Positions 40,726 to 52,700 of a DNA stretch of 64,000 bases are shown in pieces. The position numbers were made by a program, and so were the translations under genes. This stretch comes from Henricia sp. BOLD:AAB3569 (lineage: Eukaryota > Echinodermata > Asteroidea > Spinulosida > Echinasteridae): assembly GCA_037783545.1 (NCBI GenBank), contig JBBELK010000024.1, positions 806,001 through 870,000 of the forward strand. The letters are read 5' to 3'. Each line of letters begins with the position of its first letter. Within the stretch, counting starts at the first letter, position 1. The notes under the pieces are model-generated. The model ran no database searches. It had not been told where the DNA came from and saw nothing but the letters and a program-made list of their open reading frames with translations.

Positions 40726-43700
40726 CTGTGGCAAATGTTAAATTTGGACAGGTTAACAAAATATTCTTCAACCAGAAATTTGTGGGTCTTTGTCAGATTT
40801 TTATGTGGGCGGTTGTTAAAAGTAAAAACACGTAAATTTAACTTTTGTCACGTCCAAATAAATGTTGCATGGGGGTAATTTGGTGTGAAATGACACACTG
40901 AAGACTACAGAATCGACTTGGATGTCAATCATTTTTGTAATACTGTGATTTTGGGTGCATTGGTTCACTCACATTCACTCTACATCGCATTTTTCTCAGA
41001 CGATGCGTGTCAAATTTACATGCATAGCACGGAAAAAGTTTAATGTAAATCCACCCTAACCCATTTCAATGAGCTATAACAATGGTATTTTGTTGTGGAT
41101 GGTCTTAATTTTTTTGTACTTGTGGCTAGACTTGGGTCAGAATCATAATGCATAGTTCCGACCTGTCAATCAACCGAACCCGCCGACCAATCACAACAGA
41201 GCTAGCAAATATCACTGACATAGGTCAAAGTGCACTGTCTCGCAACAATATGATCACGCGATATGTTCTGCCGGCCCCATACAATTTGTACAGTGTTGTA
41301 TGCGATGATCCGGGTGAATTTTTGTTTCAAGGCTGGTCGTTTCGTTGTTTAAAGGTACGAAAGCACGTATGTCATGATATGATATCCTTGTATTACTGGC
41401 CCTTTTACTCTGTGTGTTCTAAGATAACTGTCGACCCTGAAACATGAATGCCTTTGAGTTTTCTCCAATGAATCTGTGCTTTCCGTTGAAAGTCCCATTG
41501 CTTTGTGCGTATAGTGTGTCGCCATTTTGACGATAGCGTGTGAGCCATAGCAACAATATCCACGGGGGCGGGGCTAACTAGGCAAACTCGGAACTATGCA
41601 TTGTTACAACCAGCCTTGCAAAGTCTCGAACAGTGTAGATTTTTTCCACTCCTTTTTTTTCTCTGAATGAAATGAATTAAGAACTCACTCTACTTCTTGT
41701 ACATTGGGGAACAGGTACATGTGTCTGAAGCTATCAAGAGCAATAATGGGTAGATCCTTGGTCGTCTTGCCTAGATGATGCAGTGGGTGGGAAAACTTGG
41801 TCCCATCTGCCGTCAGGAAGTTGACGGTACCTGAAGAAATAATACAGGATTAAGAAAAAACAAAATTTAACAAGAAAGGAAAGAATTATATCAAGGAAGA
41901 TAAGAGATTTAACATTTTATCAGTCAGTAACATGTATGACCACCTCTTGTGGCGAGGCTCACAGCAACTGTAGGAGCCACTGAGGCAGGGTGCGCCACTC
42001 TTACACTTCTTTACCTTTTCGGAAGATGTGTGGAACAGCTCATCCCATGCCGGTTCAATTAGGTTGATATCCAACAAAATTGCTTTTATAGGAGTTCTTC
42101 ACTACACAATTTTAACAAAAACACAACATTTCATTACAGTGGGAATCACTCTGTTTAAACTGGGGTCGATTTCACAAAGTGCTATGATCCTTCGTAACTT
42201 GAGATGCACATTACTTGAAACACACATTACGGTGCAGTGTCTCCACTGCCGGACAAAATCATCACAGGTACCGTTAGCGCCCGGACAAAAAGTTGCCGCC
42301 CGGACATAAAACTTGGCCACCCGGACAAAAAAAATATATATACTTTCCCCTCTAAAACACGCTCAATAAAATACCCCAAAAAAACAAAAAAATTCCAGGC
42401 AAAACACAGACATTCCAGGAGGTATATGGGCACCACCAGGAATTTCTATGTGTTTTTGTATTTAAATGAGCGTTGATTTGCCACCGATTTCTTCTTATGG
42501 TCGCAAAAACTCGACCTAGCCTTTCCAGAGCGGGTCACATATAAAGAACCAGCCTTACCCTTGTCACTGACTAGTTCCCTGCTGATGATACCAGTAAACT
42601 TTGTGATGATATCTTGGTCATCCGTGTTGTGAAACAGAATCAGAAATGGCAGTCCTTCCTCTGTTAACTCCTAAAAAGAACCAAAAGGTTTAACAAAAAA
42701 AAAGTTAAAATGCATATACATGCTTTAAGAGAACTGCAAATTATACTTCTCTGAAAGATCTGGGAGGCCGGGAGTTTTAACATTTTATCGGTCAGTAACG
42801 TGTATGAATACCTCTTGTGGCAAGGCTGACTGCACCAGCCTCCGTAAGAGCCGCTGAGACAGGGTGCACCACTCTGCCCTGAAGTGCCTCCCCGAGCCTC
42901 TCCAGGGCTGTTTGGGAGATTAATCCTCCACAGAGGATTAATCAGGTTGATAACCTATCAAAAGTGATTATTTTAAGGAGTCCTTAACTGCAAGATTCTC
43001 CACAGACAATTTCACATTTTATTACTGTGACGGCAGTTTGCAAGTGTCTTCCTGAAGTGATACACTCCAAACAATGCCCTCTTCTGTTGAAAAAGGCTAC
43101 CTTTTATTTATTTTACATCAAAATGAACAATAGTAATATCTTGCTAAACAAGTAATGCGTCATATGCAGCCAAGACTAGGCATAATGTTGTTTAAAGAAT
43201 TGTAATCCTTGGTTCCACAAAGACAAAGCACTAATTAAAGAAAAACGATCGTAAAGTATGCATTTCTACGTACATACCTCTCCATTTTCAAACGTGATCT
43301 CCCGTACGAGTGGAATGCACTTATCCTCTGCCCACGTTAGCAAAAGGTTAAAGTTTACCATGGATCCTAAGTACAGCATATCTCGGTCTTTGGTCTGCAA
43401 CGGAAGGAATAATTTACTGATGTACAATGAAAAGCTGATACATACTTTCAGTTTCAAATTAACAATTTATGCAACGTATTTTCCACCATATGATAAATGT
43501 TTTAAAGGAGGTTGTTCAGATTTTTCCAGAAAATGGATTTTGTTTTAACCTGACAATCATATCAAATACCTCCCCAAAATACTATCCATGGGAAGAAAAC
43601 GGGAAATTTACAATCTCCAATTTGGATGTGTAAGCAGAAAGGTTGGTGTAATAACTGCACTGCTTTACGGAACCAGATAAATTAGTTTACAAAACATTGG

Positions 43701-46700
43701 TGGTTTTTTGACGATTTCCTTGAAAATATACGGAATGAGAACGCGAAATTTACGAATGGTAATGAGAAAATTATGACAAACGATATGGTAATATAAAACT
43801 CAACACCCATGGGGAAAATTGGGGTCCAAAAATGTGATCTGGTCACGTTCCTTTATGCACAAGGGGGAATTATCTCTACCTTAAATTATACAAGCTAAAC
43901 AGTAATCATTGAATTAGAAGTAAAGCTAATTCACAATTCAGATGAAGCCAAGAAAAAGAAATTAGTGCGATTGATTGTACCTACCTTGGCTGGTCTAAAC
44001 ATGATATTGTCACCAGAAACTGTTTCCGACTTGAAGTTTTCACTGCAATAAAAAAAAAGGAAATAAAACTTCTAATGCAGACAAGTATTCTTAAAAGCAA
44101 ACAGGCTTCAATTGATTGCTTTCCTGTGACCCCTTCAATCCACCATTTGGTTGTCATTTTTCATGACCCACGTGGCTCAAGTGATAACCGGCCAAAAAAG
44201 CAATAAAAGCACATTGGTTGGACTTACCTCAGTTACCTAACCTTGTTTTATGTTGTTGCGCCATGGCTGTTCAGGCTAAACATTTTTATCAAGCAAAAGC
44301 ACTTTCGTTTTTACAAGCTGCAGTGCATGCTCAATTTATCGCAACGCGCGCGTGCGGCATCTTCAAATGAAAGTACGCTGGTGAGTATATTTTACGTGTG
44401 CCCATGTGCGTCTAGTGACGCGCGCGTGACAGTTGACCACCAAACATTCCCGGATGTTCTACGTCACGGAAAGCAATCAATATAAAGACAAGGGGAAAGG
44501 GTTAACAGCAGAATATGATAATAAAATATACATGAAAGATAATGACATGAAGTAACATTAAAATCAAACACACTGTAAATTAAGTGGCCTCGTGTTCCGA
44601 CCTGAGCAGAATCTTCTTCAAAGGCAAAATTACTGGGACAAAAAAAACAATTCAACATGATGCTGGGAAGAATACAATAAGCAGTTTCCACAGCCATGAG
44701 AAAGAGCTATTTTGCAATTTTGGTGACGAGCGTGATCCAATTCTGTTCTGACAAATGCCTTTCCTTAGTCAATACAACAAAAGTGAACCTGTATGTTTAC
44801 CTGCTACTGATGTTAATACACACACCCAGTTTATCACATGTTGAAATTGACTTTACAGTTTTATGCAGAGGTTGTTTTTATGCGTGGGGGACGGACAATC
44901 GATCAAATTGACAAAAACTACAATTTTTTACATGCATTTTCAACTATTTCTTGAAAATGTGATGGCACAGTGTGCCTAGCCATATTTAGTCTGTTAATTT
45001 GTGTAATATATGATTGTCAAAAATGGAAATATTTTGCTGTTCGAGGTATTATTTTGATGAATTTAATTAATTTTGAAATTTTCATTCAGTGTTTACCTGT
45101 TTTGGATCAGGCCTATGACCCCTATGTTTGAATGCATGGCAGATAAAAAAATTAAAAATAAAAAAAAAGAGAAAATAAGAGCAAAAAAGAATGTATAGAG
45201 TTACAAGTAGTGATACTTACCCAATTCCAACGTAAAAGGCACAGTCATCTCGTAGTGAACTGGCAAGACGTTCATAAACAGAATATTCATTGGTGCTTTC
45301 AGCTTTGAAGTATGAAATGATGCTGCGTTTGGATTCCTGTGAACAAAAATTACATTCACAAACTGAGCATTTTCATCATTTTTGTTTTAAAAAAAAATTC
45401 CAACCCGATGCAATGGAATGGTGCTGTTAAAGGCACAGGTTCGTCAGCAATGCGCGCGCGCCAAATTCGTGCCACGAAATACGCAGCCCTCATGCCTTTA
45501 CTACACGGAGCTGCGTATTTCGTGGCACGCATTTGGCGCGCGCATTGCTGACGAGCCTGTGCCTTTAATTTGGTAAATTGAATACATCATTAACTCACAT
45601 CTACTTTCTGGATGTCTTCCTTAGTCTGCATCTGAACGATGTTGTCCTTAACTTGATCCCTGAGGAACTTCAGGAAGGCATCCTTTGATCGTTGAGATCT
45701 GTACTCCCGCTTAGCCAGCTGTCCGTTACGAAACATCTTAATGGTTGGGTATTTAGAGATGTGGTACTTCTGGGCTATTGCCTCTGTACAACACAGACAA
45801 AAGAAAAAAGAAACATTTAAAGCAGGAAAAGGCATTATTTTTAAAAATTAAGAATGAGTGTGATTAATTATTTGTTAATCTACAATACAAGTATCTCAAT
45901 TATAAGTTTGGGAGATTTAGGCAAATACAAATTGAAAATCTTGGATTTTACAGCCTGATGTAATCAGCAGCAAATTCTAACTTTAAATTTCCGAATAAAT
46001 TCTGTAAAAAAGCAAAACAAGGTTATTACAGAAAAAATGCCGACTATTGACAACTGAATTTGTCCAAACTTTGAGGGAATATGCTTAACTTGCAATTTCA
46101 GCAAATAAACTCTAGCTTAAAGTTACTGAAAAAAAAGTTTATGTGCAGCACTGGACAAACATTCAAATTACTGACCTTGTGGTTTGGCGAGTATTTTAAA
46201 CCTTGTTGTATAGCCAAGTTACGTTTATTAATTGAAGCTTCGAATTAAACACACAATCATCTATCTTTAGGACCTGGGGTCGATTTCACAAAGAAATATT
46301 TGTGACACATTGTAACAACTATAAATGAATCCGTCACAAAATTCTGACTAGGTAATTGCAACTTTGCTAATGGTCTGAACGATCGCGTTGGGGACGACGT
46401 TGCGGACGACCACCCTGGGGACGACGTTAGGTTCTGCCAACAACTTGCAATGTGTACCTGTGTTAAGTGTTTTGTGAAATGCAACTTTAAAACCCGTCGT
46501 AAATGTACAAAGCGTTCAGCGAGTTGCGATGGATTTGAGCGCTTACGACGCGTCATAAGTCTTTCTGAAATCAACCCCTGAAGCAGATATGTTTATAATG
46601 TACCTTCAGTTTCACAATTCACAGCAGCCACAACAATTTTGTTAGGTTGGTGGAACTCTTCCTTTACAGCTTTTGCTGTGTCCTCTATTACTGGCTTCAA

Positions 46701-49700
46701 CATCTGACTGAAACGACACCTGCAAAGACGAAACATAAAGGGGGTGACAATCAGAAATCTACTGAACACTGTAGGATTTTGATGGACGCAATTTACTGTT
46801 TGACGCTGAACTATTCAAAGACCGTACACAGGATTTGCCAAGTCCCAAAAATTGTAATAAACTACATGACTGGAAAAACCATACTTAAATGGAAGACAGA
46901 AGTAATTCTGCCCAAAATTATATCTTTTCATTAAAGTAATTAAACAGGAATTTATATAAATGCATGAGCACAAGCATTTTTTTACAAGGATGCCCTCATG
47001 TGGACAAAACTAGGTCTGAATACAGTAGAAAAATCGCTGCATTTTCCATGCAGGATACATGTAGTTAGGGAACCAAAGAAAATTGGACAATGGCTAAGCA
47101 CTATTTCTCATTCATTGTTTCCTTGAAAACATACAGCCCGTTTATATTTGATCCCAAGCTCGGGGTCGAACACCGAGCTCGGGATCAGCTCCTGATCACA
47201 AACTGATCATAAACCCTCTCGGGACCAAATTGGCTCCGGATCAGATCCTGAGATTTTGGTCTCGCATCGGCGGAGGGTTGAACCCCAAGCTCGGGATCAG
47301 TTTGCAGTTAGATAAGCAATTATCTTTACCGCATCCACTTGTACGGCATGCCGTGGACCTGTGAAACAACTACAATCATACTGACTGGAGACCAGTGAAA
47401 GTTCAATGCACCATTGTCGGCGAGGTAATAATTGGATGTCGGCGAAGTTTGTGAATGCATCACAAAAGTGGTCACAAAACACTCCAATCAATGGCTGTTC
47501 TTTGCTGGTAAATAAGTAAAACGCCATCTTGTTAGTAATTTGTGGAAGGAAATCAGCAAATTTAGTTGCAAATGGTCAGAAAAAGGGGAAAGAACCTGCA
47601 AGTGGTGGTTGCTAAACCCTGAGTTGTGTGTTTTCCGGCAACATTAATTGGTAATAAATGCCGAACCGAACCGAACCAATGTTTGCGATTTTTTTTTCAA
47701 ACTTCAGCCGAACCGAACCTGAACTTGCCGTCTCTGTTACAGCACTAGTTCTATTCAATTCTTTGTACAATTTTGTACAACCTACAAATTTAAGACAGCC
47801 ATACTTTCCATACAGATAGCCATCTCTGGTTGTCATTTTCAAATCAAGCCTACTGCTTTCAATACTGTATGCCAAGTTGCCATTTTCCGACAGTAAAATG
47901 GCACCCATTGAACAATACCAAAAACATTACAATGTATTTCAATAGATTGGCAAAAAAAAACACCAGTAGGCCTAGTGCTCATCATGGAAATTGCACCTAA
48001 TCGGAAACGCGCTATTGCATGTAATTTTTTAATGCAGATGCAAAATATATGTTTCCTTGTTACCATGGTTACTGGACCTTGTAACCAAATGCTGATTGGA
48101 AAGGCATCTGGCTTTAACGACGCATGCCAAAGTTTAGCTTTTTCCGCACATGGTATTTTATTGACAAAAATTTGTACAGTATACACAATGTACATGTACG
48201 TACATCTGTACACATACATGTAGTTGAACCTGTCTGTATTGTCTTTAAACAAATTTTTTCATTTTCAGGTAAATTGTTTAAATGGCAACTAAATTCTTAT
48301 TCACTAACATGCATGCATTCATTTTTATTTAAAGGAAAATGTTGCCAAACATATTGTGGACTACTAGTGTGTTCCGATCTGACAAATTATGCATATTTGC
48401 AATGACTTTATGAATACAAGTTTGATAAATGTGTTTGTAAATGACACATATGGACTATGCACCTCACTGTTAAGGTGGTACATACAACTAAACTGACCAA
48501 CATAATTGCTTCCTACATAATAGACCATGCAGTTAAAAGAAATTAATTATATTTTTCCCCAATGAATTTTACAGTACACGTATTGACTGAATAGAGATTT
48601 GTTGCTTTGTTCCTACACAAGTTCCTTTCATTGACCTTTTTGGTATAGTGCAATACATATTTTCAGTGCATTTGCAATAAATGTTAAGAGGAAGGGAAAG
48701 GCCAATAAATAGTAAATCTAGCTATAAAATGTACATGTGTATCAACCAAATTTAGCAAGACATGTATTGAAATATTAAATAGAAAACCAGATTTTGAAAT
48801 TAACCAAATATGGCCTCATGTCCCTTCAAGATGCATTTTCTGAGGCAAAATTTGCCAGAATGCTGCCTCCTCTTAAACTTCAAATGTAAATATGTACACT
48901 AATAACCAGTGCAAATTTGGAACAAAAATGGCTGTGGTGCCTCTGTAGTTGGCAGGGTTGCAGTTGAGTCCATCCCAAGTCTATCACAAGTCCAGAGCCG
49001 ATAAAATCACCAGTCCGTGACAAGTTCTGGACAGGTCCGTCACAAGTCCAGTAACAAAAAGCAAAGGATGAACACGCACAAAAGAATGCCTTTGTTGGAG
49101 TTCATTTGAATAGCTTGTGAGTTGTGACTTGAATTAAGACCCAGGGACTTGTGGTGGACTTGTGAAGGCTTGCAAGGACTTGTGATGGACTTGACTATAA
49201 CTATGCCAGTTGGCATCAGTTCCTTTTGAAATTCTGACAAAATCAAGGCGACAGTGACCTGCGCTTTTCATAACGTCGAGGCAAACTGCCCGAATATAAG
49301 CAAAATACGAAACAGCATACTGAATGAAATTAGCACATTTTTTAAAAGTAACATATGGCGAATGACAATGCAGTTGATAGACTAGCCTACATTTACATGT
49401 ATACTGGTAATGCAAATAGCCTTCCAGGACATTTTGCTGCAATCAATCATAAAAACATCCGATACAGCAATTTTGTTTTTAACTCTTGCATTAAAAGCCC
49501 TTATCATGTCAATTGTGTGATATTCACAAAACCGTTTTTTCCTACAAATACTCGATATTAAAATACAAGTATTTAAAATATTGTTAAAACTTATTAACCA
49601 CCCGTTCTCACTGTTTCAATGTATCAGTACACACAAAGACCAGTATTTGTTTCAAATCTGCCACAGCTGTTCTACGTACATGTGTACATGTATCACAGCA

Positions 49701-52700
49701 CATGATTACCTGTGCCTTTTACACATGTATGCATTAAAAGGAAATAGATAATTAATACAAGCACTTACATGTACCGGTACTTTTATACATGTACATGTAC
49801 AGTACACAGGTTGTGTTTTATCAGGGTTAAAGGCAAAGAAATTGAACAAGTCATGAGTGTAATTAACTTGTTCATTTAATGCTGGTGGTGTGAATTATTT
49901 TTTAACCGGTAACAGGCCCACGTGGCAAATAATTATCATTTAAATGCGACATTCTACTCATAACAAGGACATTTTTTATTTCTTAATTACTTATTTATTG
50001 TTTTTATTGCTGATAATTTGATGACCCTGCAACAAAGACCTCTTATTAATGAGAGTTGATTGTATAAATAATATGTAAACTTCTTTTGTAAATTACTTTG
50101 CAGGGTCAGTTGGTGGGGTGCTGGTACGTTGAACCAGTTCCAAATCATATACATGTACATGGGTCTGTCCACAGTAATGGGGTACATTTCTGTAACATTC
50201 AAGATCTTAGGTCCGTGTTCACTTCAAATGTCTTAATTTTATCTTTAAATTATCAAGCTAAACTGAGGAAATAACTTTTTCACCAAGGAGTAAGAAAAAT
50301 AGTCCTCCAACATACATTTCTGAAAACCCCGTGCACAAATTTTCCTATTACGCATGTAACAAAGACGGAAAAAAATGTCACAAAATGGTCTGTCCACGTT
50401 ACCTACGTAATAGGAAAATTTGTACACAAGCTTTTCAAAAAAGTATGTTGTGGCAGAAATTGTTTACCTTTTTGGGCAAAAGTTATCTCCTGAGAACAAA
50501 ACAAGGAAATTTCTTTAATTCTGAGATAAACTAAAGACATATGAAAGGAATTATTGACTTACTTTTCAAATGTACCCCATTACTGTGGACAGACCCACAT
50601 ATAAAGCATGACTTCTGCAAGATTTTAATTAACTTTCTGGAAAAAGAATTTATTTTCACTTTAAAATGGCTCTCTCTTGTGTCTCAAAAAATATGTTAGT
50701 GGATACACTGCATAAAATTAGTGTCATTGACTAGCCAGATCTCAGTGTTGATTTTGGTTTCGGACTGTTAGTCTTGATTTTGGTCTCGGATGGACTACCT
50801 ACCGTAGTCTTGAATACAACACTGGTGATCACTGAAACGTGTCGCCACGCCTGAATAAGACCATTACTCTACATGTGTACAGATTCACAAACTGTAATAG
50901 AGTGCACACTCCATGATATGCATTTTTTGCATCTTAACTGTTACTAAAACTACTATTTCTTTGGGAGACAGACAGTAGCATCATGGAATGTATCTAGACG
51001 ATGTGCCCTCTGACATCACAACAAACCAAAACATGCCCAGCATTATGCGCACGCATCATGTTTTACATAAATTTGTTTAAGAATGAGGTCATACGCCAAA
51101 TCGTCTTTGAATTTTGTGACCTTTGGCATAATTAACAAACCAAATTTATGCAAAGTAGGATGCGTGCGCATGACGACGATTAGTTTTCAACAGAGGGCGA
51201 TTTATATATAAACAAAGAGCACATCATCTACAAAAAATGTATAGTGTAGAGTAATTCGTCTAATACGATACACTCATCCAAATAATTTAATCTCGTCAGA
51301 GTAAATAGAAAGCGTTGTTGTTTTAGAGGCTTAAAGTTGAAATTTCCTCAAAATAATTTGTTTCATTTTGGATACCAAATTTAGCACAACAGTGCAGTTA
51401 TTTCATAAATGCCATAGTTTCCAATTTCCTTTTCAATTTCCAGTTTTCAAAGTCGTCTCCTATGATTATTATTATTACATTTCTATAGCACACATTCCAT
51501 ATGAGTATGTTCACATGCGCTGTACATTATTATGAGTTTACAGAAGCTTACAAGTATCTTCCACCAAAACATCGAGATACATAGGTGGGTGGCGCTATTG
51601 GCAGCCGACGGCCAGAGACACCGGGAAATCTCCCTTTACTCTTCACGAAAGAGTGCCTCTGGGATCTTTTAAGTGCGTAACTCAACACACATGACCAACG
51701 GCTTTACATCCCTTCTGAAGGATGGAGCAATTGTGGTTAGATGCCTTGCTCAAAGGCACAGGTACCATGGCCGGGTTTTGAAACTGCAACCCCAAGTTTT
51801 CACCCGAGTATTGCAAGTTAACGACCTAAACCACTCGGCCACGGTACCCCACGCTACCGGGGTATGTTGCCTTTTTCTTATTTATGGATATGACAGGAAA
51901 AAATCATTCCAAAAACCAGGAAAAAAAGGAAGGATGCGACCTTCTTGCTTCATGGCCTCTGAGAAATTCCTTCATGTGATCACTTCAGTTCCAAGAACCC
52001 TCTGTCAATGACAGACCCCTCAATTTAAAGCGTTCCACGCCTTTTTAACTTGAAATAAAAGAGCACTTTAAAAATTTGGTAAATCTGCAATTAAAGCAAC
52101 ATTGGGTTAGTTATCAACAAGAGCAGACTTACCAATTAGCATAGAAGTTTACAAAGACCACCTCATTTGAGCCGATAACTTGGTCAAAGTTGGACCTTGA
52201 GAGCTCCATTGTGAAACCAGTCTGGGACGATGTGTGACAGAACAGAGAGACCTTAAATGAAAGAAGAATACACAGGTTTCCTTGTTGATGATGTCTAAAC
52301 CATGTAACATTTTAGTTTGATGATACAAATTGGTCTTTCCACGGTAAAGGGGGCATTTTGGCAACACAGACCATATTTTCGAGGAAATACATGTACCGGT
52401 ACCTTTGTCTGGTCTCAAAATAAAAGAAATCAGTTTCAGTTGTTCTGAAGAGATAACTTAATTAGGCCCAAAAAGGGTTACAAATAGTGTGACAACATGC
52501 CTTTCTAAAAACACTGTTCAAATTTCTAATATACGCTCAATGTAACACAAGTGTCTGTCCCGGTTTATACGAGCGTATATATTGGAAATTTGTACACAGG
52601 GTACAAATTTCCAGCCTCGTGGGTGCCTTTTGTGGGCATTTGACCAATGAGAAACTATCATTTATGCACGTGGCTTGCAACTTGACGAATGAATACTTCC

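Noticed and set aside
47839-48252. 137-residue minus-strand ORF in ERP44 intron 2
   Set aside because: It begins in a tacatgtac microsatellite-like stretch and shows no homology or exon signals.
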